Origin: Streptantibioticus ferralitis
GTDB lineage: Bacteria > Actinomycetota > Actinomycetes > Streptomycetales > Streptomycetaceae
Length of the DNA: 64,000 nucleotides
Direction of reading: 5' to 3'
Assembly (NCBI RefSeq): GCF_029223525.1
Contig: NZ_JARHTQ010000013.1
Span: forward strand, 62,001 to 126,000
Part shown: piece after piece, positions 44,684-57,274 of the stretch
Layout of the letters: each line of letters begins with the position of its first letter
Numbering within the stretch: position 1 is the first letter of the stretch
The notes under the pieces: model-generated
Database searches by the model: none
Seen by the model: the letters and a program-made list of their open reading frames with translations, nothing else
Told to the model about the DNA's origin: nothing
Made by a program: the position numbers and the translations under genes

Positions 44684-45916
44684 TCAGTCCACCAGATCCC
44701 GCACGACGGCATCGGCCAACAACCGCCCCCGCAGCGTCAGCACCGCCCGCCCTTCCGCATAGGGCTCGGACTGGAGCAGACCGTCGGAGACGGCCCGCGC
44801 CGCGGCACGGGCCCCGGCCGGGGCGAGCAGTTCCAGAGGGCAGCCCTGGGCGAGCCGCAGTTCCAGCAGGATCCGTTCCACCCTGCGGTCCTCCGCCGAG
44901 AGGACCTCGCGCCCGGCCCCGGGCGACCGTCCCTCGGCGAGCGCCTGGGCGTACGCCCCGGGATGCTTCACGTTCCACCAGCGCACACCGCCCACATGGC
45001 TGTGGGCGCCAGGCCCGGCGCCCCACCAGTCGGCGCCGCGCCAGTAGAGCTCGTTGTGCCGGCACCGGCCCGGGACCGAGGTCGCCCAGTTCGACACCTC
45101 GTACCAGCCGAACCCGGCAGCCGACAGCGTCTCCTCCGCCATCAGGTAGCGGTCGGCGTGGACGTCGTCGTCGGTCATCGGGATCTCACCCCGGCGGATC
45201 CGCCGGGCCAGCTGGGTGCCCTCCTCGACGATCAGCGCGTACGCGGAGACATGGTCGGGACCGGCCGCGATCGCCGCGTCGAGGGACGCCTGCCAGTCCT
45301 CGTCGCTCTCACCGGGCGTGCCGTAGATCAGGTCGAGGTTGACATGGTCGAACCCGGCCGCGCGCGCCTCACTGACGCAGGCCTCCGGCCGTCCGGGCGT
45401 ATGGGTGCGGTCCAGGATCTTCAGCACGTGCTGCCGGGCGCTCTGCATACCGAACGAGACACGGTTGAAGCCGCTCGCCCGCAGCTGAGCCAGATACGCC
45501 GGATCCACGGATTCCGGATTCGCCTCCGTGGTGATCTCGGCGCCGTCCGCGAGCCCGAACTCATCCCGGATCGCCGCCAGCATCCGCCCGAGGTCGGCGG
45601 CCGCCAGCAGGGTCGGGGTGCCGCCGCCGACGAAGACCGTCTCCACCTGGCGCGGGTCGTCGCCCAGCACCTTGCGGGCCAGCCGGACCTCGTCGACCAG
45701 CGTCTGCGCGTAGTTGTCCCGCGAGGCGAGCACGCCGCCGGAACCGCGCAGCTCAGTGGCGGTGTAGGTGTTGAAGTCGCAGTACCCGCAGCGGGTCGCG
45801 CAGTAGGGCACATGCAGATAGAAGCCCAGCGGCCGGTCGGCCGCGCCCGCCAGGGCAGGGGCGGGCAGCGAACCGTCGTGCGGCACGGGCTCGCCGTCGG
45901 GCAGTACGGATGGCAT
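44684..45916 (-). CDS. hemW: Heme chaperone HemW (radical SAM)
   Basis: 410-residue radical-SAM protein related to oxygen-independent coproporphyrinogen oxidase. The 4Fe-4S motif YCATRCGYC (Cys39, Cys43, Cys46) lacks the fourth cysteine of HemN, and the HNELYW heme-binding motif supports HemW, which inserts heme into respiratory proteins. The ATG at 45916 has GACAAT 6 nt upstream (45928-45923), compatible with a leaderless transcript; a longer start eight codons upstream is less likely. Confidence 0.93.
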   Translation of the reverse strand: MPSVLPDGEPVPHDGSLPAPALAGAADRPLGFYLHVPYCATRCGYCDFNTYTATELRGSGGVLASRDNYAQTLVDEVRLARKVLGDDPRQVETVFVGGGTPTLLAAADLGRMLAAIRDEFGLADGAEITTEANPESVDPAYLAQLRASGFNRVSFGMQSARQHVLKILDRTHTPGRPEACVSEARAAGFDHVNLDLIYGTPGESDEDWQASLDAAIAAGPDHVSAYALIVEEGTQLARRIRRGEIPMTDDDVHADRYLMAEETLSAAGFGWYEVSNWATSVPGRCRHNELYWRGADWWGAGPGAHSHVGGVRWWNVKHPGAYAQALAEGRSPGAGREVLSAEDRRVERILLELRLAQGCPLELLAPAGARAAARAVSDGLLQSEPYAEGRAVLTLRGRLLADAVVRDLVD

Positions 45917-46003
45917 ACCGCCATTGTCCCGTATGCCCACGGCAAGCCCGCCGGGCCCGCTTCGCCGAGGGGGCCCGGCCCGACGCGCTCTGGCGTGCTG
46001 CGG

Positions 46004-47884
<1,881 letters not shown>

Positions 47885-47937
47885 GACAACCTCCGGGGGC
47901 CCGCATCATTGCCAGGTCATTGCTTGTGACTCATCAG

Positions 47938-47962
47938 TAACCTTCGAGCAGGGATCAGGTTA
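47938..47962 (-). promoter_or_regulatory. Inverted repeat upstream of the acyl-CoA synthetase
   Basis: TAACCT-N13-AGGTTA, 54-78 bp before the start codon. A candidate operator for a fatty-acid regulator; no adjoining regulator gene. The rest of 47885-48143 shows no gene. Confidence 0.35.
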
Positions 47963-48143
47963 GACGCCAGGCACCCGGCACGTAAGGGTCTACGGGCCCC
48001 TCGTTCAAACCGTGACGACCGAGTTAGGTGCCCGATGCATGGAAAATGGGGCCGGTGCGATTAAGACGCGCCAACCCGTTAAAACGGGCCAGCACGGAAA
48101 AAGGGGTCTGCCGAATGCGGACCGGACCGCCCGTACGCGCGAA

Positions 48144-48171
48144 GGGCCCGGCGCGCGATGGCGCCGGACCC
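48144..48171 (-). terminator. Terminator of the small secreted protein gene
   Basis: 11-bp stem (48144-48154 with 48161-48171, one G-U pair) and 6-nt loop, 12 bp after the stop codon on the minus strand. Confidence 0.7.
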
Positions 48172-48182
48172 AAAGACAGCGA

Positions 48183-48524
48183 TCAGTGACGGCCGACGGG
48201 CAGTCCGCCGAGCAGCCCCTGGGACTGGTGGTGGGGGCCGGGCGGCGGGCTGTCGACCGCGTGGCACAGGCCGCTCACACTGTCGCCCCCCGGAGCGATC
48301 CTGGCGTTGTTGAAGGCCTTCGGGAGCTTGCCGGTGGTCAGCACCGTCCACCCGGCCTCGGTGAGGTCCTTGGTGGCACAGGAAGCACCGTTGTTCACGC
48401 TCAGATGGCCGCTGTCGAACCTGTTGGCCTCGTCGGCGAACGCCAGCGGGGACGCCGCTCCGAACGCCAGCGCCGAGGCCGCCGCCACGAAGATCGCCCG
48501 CTTGGCAACCGGGGAGTCAGTCAC
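48183..48524 (-). CDS. Small secreted protein of unknown function
   Basis: 113-residue protein with a signal peptide: basic start (PVAKR), hydrophobic core IFVAAASALAFGAASPLAFA and a cleavage site near AFA/DE (about residue 30). The mature part of about 83 residues contains two cysteines that could form a disulfide (GASCATK and GLCHAV) and a Gly/Pro/His-rich tail. I do not recognise a family; it is not a chaplin. GTG 48524 follows GAGAAGGGA. Confidence 0.75.
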   Translation of the reverse strand: MTDSPVAKRAIFVAAASALAFGAASPLAFADEANRFDSGHLSVNNGASCATKDLTEAGWTVLTTGKLPKAFNNARIAPGGDSVSGLCHAVDSPPPGPHHQSQGLLGGLPVGRH

Positions 48525-48675
48525 AGTGCAGTCCCTTCTCTCGCGCCGCGCCCTCGCGCCGCAGCCACCGTGCGTAACGGCCGGGCGGCCCGGCCGTTAC
48601 GGTGCGACTACGTCGTACGAGTGGGACCCGTGACTAGTACTACAGAGGTACTACGGGGCTACAGGGCGGGCAGGG

Positions 48676-50544
<1,869 letters not shown>

Positions 50545-50636
50545 GCAGGGTCCTGATTCTCGACTCATGGTCGACGTCTGTGGGCGGATCGATACGTTGC
50601 CCTCCATAGTCCCATGCACGACGGGTGGACAGCGGT

Positions 50637-50700
50637 TTGGGAGCCGTATGGACCTGCTGGTAGCCTGGACCACTGTGCCTCGTGCCCTCTAACCCGAGGC
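50637..50700 (+). promoter_or_regulatory. rpsT promoter and leader hairpin
   Basis: TTGGGA (50637-50642), 18-bp spacer, TAGCCT (50661-50666). Shortly downstream GCCTCG (50677-50682) can pair with CGAGGC (50695-50700) at the start of the leader, a possible site for S20 feedback control. Confidence 0.5.
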
Positions 50701-50741
50701 GCTCAGTCGATTTACTCAGTCAAACCTGAAAAGGCTCATTC

Positions 50742-51008
50742 GTGGCGAACATCAAGTCCCAGATCAAGCGGATCAAGACCAACGAGAAGGCCCGTCAGCG
50801 GAACAAGGCCGTCAAGTCGGAGCTCAAGACCCTGATCCGCCGCACCCGTGAGGCCGTCGCGGCCGGCGATGTCGAGAAGGCCACCGAGGCCGCGCGCGCC
50901 GCCTCGCGCAAGCTGGACAAGGCTGTCAGCAAGGGTGTCATCCACAAGAACGCGGCCGCCAACAAGAAGTCGGCGCTGGCCGGCTCGGTGTCCTCGCTCA
51001 AGGGCTGA
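50742..51008 (+). CDS. rpsT: 30S ribosomal protein S20
   Basis: 88-residue basic helical protein binding 16S rRNA, starting [20 protein letters not shown] and ending in the [10 protein letters not shown] helix. GTG start at 50742 with AAAAGG upstream. Monocistronic and divergent from lepA. Confidence 0.97.
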   Translation: MANIKSQIKRIKTNEKARQRNKAVKSELKTLIRRTREAVAAGDVEKATEAARAASRKLDKAVSKGVIHKNAAANKKSALAGSVSSLKG

Positions 51009-51146
51009 ATCTCAGCTTTCCGTCGGTAGGGACCCAAGCGGACCCTCTCAACCGCTCCACGCCGACAACCCCCTCCGCCTAGTCGCGGAATCGCGCCGCA
51101 CGCGGCCTGCGTTCGCCACGCGGGTGCGGCGCACAAGCAGTCCGGC

Positions 51147-51191
51147 CGAAGGCCCCGCCACCGTCATTCCCCGACGGCAACGGGGCCTTCG
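51147..51191 (+). terminator. Compound hairpin downstream of rpsT
   Basis: 11-bp outer stem CGAAGGCCCCG (51147-51157) with 51181-51191 enclosing a 5-bp CCGTC/GACGG stem (51161-51165 with 51173-51177). Confidence 0.65.
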
Positions 51192-51210
51192 CCGTGTCTG
51201 GGGGTGGCCG

Positions 51211-51350
51211 GGGGCTCCGCCGTGGGGGGACTTCTGGGGGCACCGCAGTCGGGGGCTGCTGTTCGGGGCCACGCCGTCGAGCGGGGTGCTTCTCGGGGCG
51301 TCACGTCGAGCGGGGTGCTTCGGGGCTCCGCCGTCGGACCACTTCGCGAC
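51211..51350. repeat. Degenerate ~28-bp tandem repeat, five units
   Basis: Five head-to-tail units start at 51211, 51237, 51265, 51295 and 51322, each opening with GGGGC and containing a CCGCCGTCG-like middle and a GGGGTGCTTC-like end. Units 3 and 4 are the closest. No spacers as in CRISPR. The flanks up to 51444 are GC-rich without a gene. Confidence 0.55.
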
Positions 51351-51444
51351 GGGCCCCTCTCGTCCCGAGCCCGCCCGGCAGGGGAACTCGCTTCGAGCCC
51401 GCGGGCCTGGGGACTGCCCGTCCCCCAAGCCCGCCCCGCAGGGG

Positions 51445-52431
51445 CTACCGCCGGGAGCGGGCCGCGCGGGCGATGGTGACGACCGCCTTTTCCAGCGCGT
51501 ACGCCGGGTCGGCGCCCGCGCCCTTGACCGCCGCGTCCGCCTCGGCGACCGCCCGCAGCGCGGCCGCAACGCCATCCCCGGACCAGCCGCGCATCTGCTG
51601 CCGGACCCGGTCGATCTTCCACGGCGGCATCCCGAGCTCACGGGCCAGATCGCCGGGACGCGCACCCCGCGGGGCGGTCGCGAGCTTGCCGATCGCCCGC
51701 ACCCCGGAGGCCAGCGCGAAGGTGATGCCCGGCAGCGGCTGTCCCACCGCGAGAGCCCACCGCAAGCGCTCAAGTGCTTCCGCCGTACGGCCGGTGACGG
51801 CAAGGTCGGCGACCTCGAAGCCGGTCGCCTCGGCGCGGCCGGTGTAGTAGCGGGCGACCACGGCCTCGTCGATCGTGCCGTCCACATCCGCGGCCAGCTG
51901 CGCACAGGCGGAGGCCAGTTCCCGCAGGTCGCTGCCGATGGCGTCGACAAGCGACTGGCACGCCTCCGGAGTCGCCGACCGGCCCACGGTGCGGAACTCA
52001 GCCCGTACGAAGGCCAGTCGGTCGGCCGGCTTGGTCATCTTCGGGCAGGCGACCTCACGGGCGCCCGCCTTCCGGGCGGCGTCCAGCAGCCCCTTGCCCT
52101 TGGCGCCGCCCGCGTGCAGCAGGACCAGCGTGATCTCCTCGGCGGGCGCGTCGAGATACGCCTTGACGTCCTTGACCGTGTCGGCCGACAGGTCCTGTGC
52201 CGCGCGCACCACGACGACCTTGCGCTCCGCGAACAGCGACGGGCTGACCAGCTCGGCGAGCGTGCCGGGCTGGAGCGCGTCCGGGGTCAGGTCCCGCACG
52301 TCGGTGTCGGAGTCGGCGGCTCGGGCGGCCGCCACGACCTGCGCCACGGCACGGTCGAGCAGCAGCTCCTCCTGTCCGACGGCGAGCGTCACAGGGGCGA
52401 GCGGGTCATCGGTCGACGTCTTCTTGGCCAT
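51445..52431 (-). CDS. holA: DNA polymerase III subunit delta
   Basis: 328-residue clamp-loader subunit that opens the sliding clamp. The AAA+-like fold has no functional Walker A, as usual for delta; conserved segments are VGQEELLLDRAVAQVV, the helical middle, and the C-terminal collar (GMPPWKIDRVRQQMRGW). ATG 52431 follows GGAGCG. Located beside the competence genes comEA-comEC, as in other streptomycetes. Confidence 0.92.
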   Translation of the reverse strand: MAKKTSTDDPLAPVTLAVGQEELLLDRAVAQVVAAARAADSDTDVRDLTPDALQPGTLAELVSPSLFAERKVVVVRAAQDLSADTVKDVKAYLDAPAEEITLVLLHAGGAKGKGLLDAARKAGAREVACPKMTKPADRLAFVRAEFRTVGRSATPEACQSLVDAIGSDLRELASACAQLAADVDGTIDEAVVARYYTGRAEATGFEVADLAVTGRTAEALERLRWALAVGQPLPGITFALASGVRAIGKLATAPRGARPGDLARELGMPPWKIDRVRQQMRGWSGDGVAAALRAVAEADAAVKGAGADPAYALEKAVVTIARAARSRR

Positions 52432-52514
52432 CGCGCTCCAGCATCCCACGTGCCACTGACAGTCCACCCGTACCTGCCGGAAGGCGGGCTCCGGCCGTAT
52501 CCGACAATGTGGCC

Positions 52515-52760
52515 GTGAGCGATGTTCGACATGTGCTGGTACTCCCCGACCGCGACGCGGCGGAGGAGGTGGCCGAAGAAGCGGCGGAGCGTTTCGGCCT
52601 TGATCATGAGCCGCAGCTGGTAAGGGAAGCGCTGGCAGGCGAGGACGACGCCGAGGACGCCCAGTGGCTGGTCGTCATCGAGGACGCGGACGGACAACTC
52701 GACCCGACCCAGCTCGACGCCCTGGCCGAGGAGTACGACGGCTGGCGCGAGGAGGAGTAA
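52515..52760 (+). CDS. Small acidic conserved protein
   Basis: 81-residue protein, SDVRHVLVLPDRDAAEEVAEE..., rich in Asp/Glu (pI low) with an alpha/beta look and a repeated EDAxDxxQ pattern. No family known to me. GACAAT (52503-52508) is 6 nt before GTG 52515; an in-frame GTG at 52509 would overlap that element, so 52515 is preferred and a leaderless mRNA is likely. Divergent from holA. Confidence 0.75.
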   Translation: MSDVRHVLVLPDRDAAEEVAEEAAERFGLDHEPQLVREALAGEDDAEDAQWLVVIEDADGQLDPTQLDALAEEYDGWREEE

Positions 52761-52780
52761 CGCCAACGGCTCCGGCAGGC

Positions 52781-54052
52781 CTACGTCACACGTGTCACGC
52801 CCGCCGGGGCCGCCTGCCGCTCCTCCGCCGGTTCCGGAAGTTCGCGGAGCTTCGGCACCGGCGAGGGCAGCAACCAGAGCACGGCCGTGAGAGCCCCGGC
52901 TGCCCCGATCCAGATCGTGACGTGCACCCCGAGCACGGTGCCCAGCACACCGGCAACCATCGCCCCAAGCGACCGCACTCCGTAGTTGAGGGTGCGGTGG
53001 GCGCCCATGACACTGGAGCGCAGAGTATTCGGGACGATTGCGGCACGCAGGGTGTTCATGGCGATGTCCAGCACCATCACGCCGAACCCCGAGCCGAACT
53101 CGGCGAGGAACAGCAGCGCCAGGACGAGCGGCGTCGGCCCGCCCGCGAGGGGGACGAGGAGCAGCGGCGCCGGAAACGCGGCACAACCGGCGACGACGGC
53201 CGGCCCGATGCCGATACGGCGGATGAGGCGGGCGGTGAGGAACGCGCCGATGACGCTGCCGATCGCTCCGGCGCCCAACACCGCGCCGAGGAAGACGGGT
53301 TGCAGGTGCAGATCCTCGGTCGCGTAGAGCGCGAAGAGCGTGAAGAAGACGAAGTTGAAGAAATTGACGGTGGCGACGGCGGCGAGAGTGGCTCGCATGA
53401 CGCGGTTGCGGGCTATCCAGCGCAGCCCCGCGGTCAGTTGTCCCCTGCCCGGGCGGGTGGATGGCGGCTCCACGGGTTGGACGCGGGACAGGCAGGCGGC
53501 GGAGACGAGATAGGAGACCGCGTCCACGAGCAGCGCGACCGGCGCCGCGAATATCTGCACGAGGAAGCCGCCGATGCTCGGGCCGACGACGAAGGACATG
53601 GCGCGGCTGCCGCTGAGTAGCGAGCTCCCCTCCACATATGCGGTGGCGGGTACGAGTGAGGGATACAGGGCCGCATCGCACACATCGAACAGCACCGCCA
53701 GCGTGCCGATGCCGAACGCCGCCCCGTAGAGCTGGCCGAGGCTCAAGCCTCCCAGCACGTAACCGATCGGCAGGGACGCGAGGAGCAGGGCCCGGCCGAG
53801 ATCGGCAGTGATCATGAGTTGTCTACGCCGTGCGCGGCCGTCCACCAACGCACCGACCAGCAGCGAGAACACCAGCGCGGGAAGTAGCTCCGCCGTCGAG
53901 AGCCAGCTCATTCGTGCCGCGTTGGCGTGCAACGTGAGAACGGCGGTGAGTGGGATGGCGATCTGGGATACCTGGTCGCCGAGGAGCGAGACGGTCTGGC
54001 CGGTCCAGTAACGGCGGAACGCCCGCTCCCTCAGTAACGCGGGGATCCTCAT
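52781..54052 (-). CDS. MFS transporter under ArsR-type control
   Basis: 423-residue membrane transporter with 12 predicted helices of the enterobactin exporter (EntS)/MFS_3-like type, starting RIPALLRERAFRRYWTGQTVSLLGDQVSQIAIPL. Likely drug or siderophore efflux; substrate not readable. Its ATG overlaps the regulator's TGA by one base (TGATG), so both proteins are translated from one message controlled by the double palindrome at 54663-54690. Confidence 0.9.
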   Translation of the reverse strand: MRIPALLRERAFRRYWTGQTVSLLGDQVSQIAIPLTAVLTLHANAARMSWLSTAELLPALVFSLLVGALVDGRARRRQLMITADLGRALLLASLPIGYVLGGLSLGQLYGAAFGIGTLAVLFDVCDAALYPSLVPATAYVEGSSLLSGSRAMSFVVGPSIGGFLVQIFAAPVALLVDAVSYLVSAACLSRVQPVEPPSTRPGRGQLTAGLRWIARNRVMRATLAAVATVNFFNFVFFTLFALYATEDLHLQPVFLGAVLGAGAIGSVIGAFLTARLIRRIGIGPAVVAGCAAFPAPLLLVPLAGGPTPLVLALLFLAEFGSGFGVMVLDIAMNTLRAAIVPNTLRSSVMGAHRTLNYGVRSLGAMVAGVLGTVLGVHVTIWIGAAGALTAVLWLLPSPVPKLRELPEPAEERQAAPAGVTRVT

Positions 54053-54657
54053 CACGGCTGCTCCACGGTGCGGGTCGATGACGGAAGGGCCGCGCGGATC
54101 AGCGTGATGAGACGGGCGCCGTCCGGTCGGCGGTCTGGATCCGCCAGCCGATCGGCGTACGGTTCCAGCAACTCGTTCATTCGCTCCCCCAGTTCGGTCA
54201 GTTCGGCAGCCGTCAGGTACAGCAGGACATCGCTGAGCTGCTCGGCCTCCCGCCACTCACGGGTATCGCTCTGCCGCGCCTCCAGTCGCGCCGTCATCAG
54301 CTCGAAGTACCGCTCGACGACCGCGAGGCTGAGCGCATCGGATGCCTCAGCGACCGCCGGGTCCTCGGAGAAGTTCGGCCAGTTGGTGAAGCGTGCGGTC
54401 GCCCGCCACGGCTTCTCCCTCCCCTGGCCGCCCTCGGCTGTCTCCACCAACCCGTACTTGGCGAGCATCCGCAGGTGGTACGAGCAGCTGGCGACGGATT
54501 CCCCGGTCAGTTCGGCCGCCCGGGTGGCGGTGAGGGGGCCTTCACGGCGCAACAGGCCGACGAGCGCCATCCGTGTCGGATGGGCATAGGCACGCAGGGC
54601 GCGGGGGTCGGTGAGATGGATGGTGCTGTCGTGGCGCGAGACAGAAGGCTCGGTCAT
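54052..54657 (-). CDS. ArsR-like winged-helix regulator
   Basis: 201-residue helix-turn-helix protein: DPRALRAYAHPTRMALVGLLRREGPLTATRAAELTGESVASCSYHLRMLAKYGLVE (residues ~17-72) is the ArsR/YfjI-type DNA-binding domain; a longer helical C-terminal part probably dimerises. No metal-binding cysteines of classical ArsR sensors. It precedes the MFS gene and its promoter contains two tandem palindromes, indicating autorepression. Confidence 0.88.
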   Translation of the reverse strand: MTEPSVSRHDSTIHLTDPRALRAYAHPTRMALVGLLRREGPLTATRAAELTGESVASCSYHLRMLAKYGLVETAEGGQGREKPWRATARFTNWPNFSEDPAVAEASDALSLAVVERYFELMTARLEARQSDTREWREAEQLSDVLLYLTAAELTELGERMNELLEPYADRLADPDRRPDGARLITLIRAALPSSTRTVEQP

Positions 54658-54662
54658 GTATC

Positions 54663-54694
54663 TAAAGATATCTTTATAAAGATCCCTTTACAAG
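54663..54694 (-). promoter_or_regulatory. Promoter with double palindromic operator
   Basis: Two adjacent 14-bp palindromes, TAAAGATATCTTTA (54663-54676, perfect) and TAAAGATCCCTTTA (54677-54690, imperfect centre). On the minus strand TTGTAA (54694-54689), a 17-bp spacer and TATCTT (54671-54666) form a promoter inside them. The comEC stop codon lies at its edge. Confidence 0.75.
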
Positions 54695-57274
54695 GCTCGC
54701 CCGTAGTCCCTCCGGTCCATCTCCCGTGATCGCGATCGGGCCGTCCGTGTCGGTGCGCAGCACTGTGGTGCCCTCCGCGTGGAGGGCGGTGATCGTGCGG
54801 GGGGACGGGTGGCCGTATCTGTTGCCTGCGCCGCAGGAGATCAGGGCTAGGCGGGGGTGGAGTCGGGTGAGTAGGGCCGGGTCCTGGTTGGACGAACCGT
54901 GGTGGGCGACCTTGAGCACGTCGACCGGCGGTAGTTCGGGGTGCTGGGTGAGCAACTCCCGCTGCGCCGGGGGCTCCAGGTCGCCGAGGAGTATCAGGGT
55001 GAGGCCCGCCGTCCTGACCAGGAGTGTGACGCTGGAGTCGTTGGGGCCCGCGTCCGGCAGGCCCGCGGTGCGGTAGTCGGCCGCGGGCTCGGCGGCGCCC
55101 GCCCCGGCCGTGCCCGGCAGCGGCGGCCAGAGCACCTGCCAGTCCAGTTCGCCGAGCCGCCGCCGCTCCCCCGCCGCTGCCCGGACCACGGGGATGTGTG
55201 CGGCCGCGGCGCGGCGTCGTACGGACGCGGCTTCGCCGGGCGGTGCGTCCACGGTGGTGGTCTCGATCGCGCCGACGGTGCGACCGGTCAGGACGCCGGG
55301 GAGTCCGGCGACATGATCGGCGTGGAAGTGGGTCAGGATCAGCAGCGGGATCGTCGTCACGGCGAGCGATCTCAGACAGCGGTCGGCGAGCATCGGCTCG
55401 GGGCCGGTGTCGACCACAACGGCCGAGCCGTCACCGTCACCGGAGTTGAGCACCAGGGCGTCCCCCTGGCCGACATCGCACGCCGCCATCCGCCATCCCG
55501 CGGGCGGCCAGCCCGTGGTGAGCCGGGTGAGCGGGGCGGGCGCCAGCACCGCGACCAGCAGCAGCACCGCCAGTGCCGCGCAGATCCATGGGTGGCGGGC
55601 GATGCGCCGGGAGCACAGCAGCACGGCGGCGGTGACGGCGGCGAGCAGCAGTCCGCCGGTCCAGCCGCCGGGCCAGTCCAGCGCCGCACCGGGAAGTGCG
55701 GCGCCCTTGCGGGCCACCGTGGAGACCCACACCACCGGCCAACCCGCCAGCCAGGCAAGGCCTTTGGCAGCCGGCATCGATACCGGCGCGGCCAGCAGGG
55801 CCCCGAAGCCCAGCACGGTCGCCGGGGGTACCGCCAACTCGGCCAGCAGGTTGCACGGGATGGCCACCAGGCTGATGTGCGCGGCAAGCACGGCGACCAG
55901 CGGCGCGCACAGCGCCTGGGCGGCCGCGGCGGCCGCCAAGGCCTCCGCCAAGTGGGCTGGCACGCGGCGCCGTCGCAGGGCCGCGCTCCACCCCGGGGCG
56001 AGCGTCAGCAGCGCGGCCGTGGCCAGCACCGACAGCGCGAAACCGTACGAGCGGGCGAGCCATGGATCGTAGAGGACGAGGGCGATGACGGCGGCCGCGA
56101 GCGCGGGCAGCAGAGCGCGGCGACGGCCGGTGCCGATCGCCAGGAGGGTGATCAGGCCGCAGACAGCGGCTCGTAGCACGCTGGGGTCCGGGCGGCACAG
56201 CACCACGAAGCCGATGGTCAGCAATCCACCGAGCACGGCGGTGAGCCGCAGCGACAAGCCCAGCCGGGCGGCGATCCCGCGGCGTTCCGCGCGTACCGCG
56301 AGGGAGGAGGGGCCGATCAGCAGGGCGAGGATCACGGTGAGATTGGATCCGCTGACCGCGAGCAGATGGGTGAGATCGGTGGCGGCGAAGGCTTCCTGGA
56401 GGTCGGGCGGAACGCGGGAGGTGTCTCCGACCACGAAACCGGGGAGCAACGCCCGTGCGTCCGGCGTCAGTTGGTCGGTCGCGTCCCGCAGTCCGCCGCG
56501 CAGCGCTCCGGCCAGGCGCTGGATCGCCGAGGGCGGCCGGGTGACATGCGGCGGACCGCGCACCTGGAGGACGGCGGCGCTGCGGTCCACCTCCCGTGTG
56601 GTGGGGGCGAGTTGGCCCTCCAGGGTGAGGCCGGTGGAGGGCAGCAGGCCCAGCCAGGCCGGTGTGCTGTCGCCGGGCTGGGCGATCAGCAGCACAGGGG
56701 TGTGCACAGCGGTGGTCGTACCGCGGGACGTGACGTGTGCGGCTTCGGCTTCCGCGAGGACGGATGCCGGGGCCGGGGCCGAACCGCGTACCCGGGGGTG
56801 CGCCGCCCGCGGGTCACCGGTGAGCGTCAACTGGACGGTGACCCGGGCATGTTGGGTGGCCAACGCCGGAATCGGCCCTCGGTGCAGCCCCGCCACACTC
56901 AGCCCGGCCACGCCCGCGGCCACGCAGGCGCACAGGAGAGTGGCGGCCGCCACCGCGGCGGTGCCGGCGCCCGGCCGGGTCGGGATCCACCCGGCCGCCG
57001 CGCCGGACAACCCCCGGGTGCCCCTGCGATGCGCGACACACAGGGCGAGGGCGGCGGCGAGGCACGCTCCGGCCCCGATGGCGACCCAGCGGCCCGGAGC
57101 GCTGAGCGCGATGATGGCGGCTAGCCAGGTCGCCAGCGCTGGCGGCACGAGGCGGAGATCGGCCGGGCCGTCCTGCTGCGGCCGGGACGCTCCGAGCCGA
57201 CCGCCCGCCGCGGCCCGTCCCCGCCGATCCCGCGCCGGTGCGGAAGCGGAAGATGTCGACCGCTCCGCGTTCAT
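54674..57274 (-). CDS. comEC: ComEC/Rec2-type DNA internalisation protein
   Basis: 866-residue membrane channel protein of competence systems. Multiple hydrophobic helices (residues ~35-560, including the competence domain with LLAVSGSNLTVILALLIGPSS), an OB-like N-terminal part and a C-terminal metallo-beta-lactamase domain with LTHFHADHVAGL (~665). The ATG overlaps the comEA stop (ATGA). Natural transformation is not known for most streptomycetes, so the role may differ; the 3' end reaches into the ArsR promoter. Confidence 0.92.
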   Translation of the reverse strand: MNAERSTSSASAPARDRRGRAAAGGRLGASRPQQDGPADLRLVPPALATWLAAIIALSAPGRWVAIGAGACLAAALALCVAHRRGTRGLSGAAAGWIPTRPGAGTAAVAAATLLCACVAAGVAGLSVAGLHRGPIPALATQHARVTVQLTLTGDPRAAHPRVRGSAPAPASVLAEAEAAHVTSRGTTTAVHTPVLLIAQPGDSTPAWLGLLPSTGLTLEGQLAPTTREVDRSAAVLQVRGPPHVTRPPSAIQRLAGALRGGLRDATDQLTPDARALLPGFVVGDTSRVPPDLQEAFAATDLTHLLAVSGSNLTVILALLIGPSSLAVRAERRGIAARLGLSLRLTAVLGGLLTIGFVVLCRPDPSVLRAAVCGLITLLAIGTGRRRALLPALAAAVIALVLYDPWLARSYGFALSVLATAALLTLAPGWSAALRRRRVPAHLAEALAAAAAAQALCAPLVAVLAAHISLVAIPCNLLAELAVPPATVLGFGALLAAPVSMPAAKGLAWLAGWPVVWVSTVARKGAALPGAALDWPGGWTGGLLLAAVTAAVLLCSRRIARHPWICAALAVLLLVAVLAPAPLTRLTTGWPPAGWRMAACDVGQGDALVLNSGDGDGSAVVVDTGPEPMLADRCLRSLAVTTIPLLILTHFHADHVAGLPGVLTGRTVGAIETTTVDAPPGEAASVRRRAAAAHIPVVRAAAGERRRLGELDWQVLWPPLPGTAGAGAAEPAADYRTAGLPDAGPNDSSVTLLVRTAGLTLILLGDLEPPAQRELLTQHPELPPVDVLKVAHHGSSNQDPALLTRLHPRLALISCGAGNRYGHPSPRTITALHAEGTTVLRTDTDGPIAITGDGPEGLRASLVKGSL

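Noticed and set aside
51211-51350. CRISPR-like array
   Set aside because: Units follow each other without spacers, are degenerate and lack palindromic repeat structure; no cas gene is in the window.
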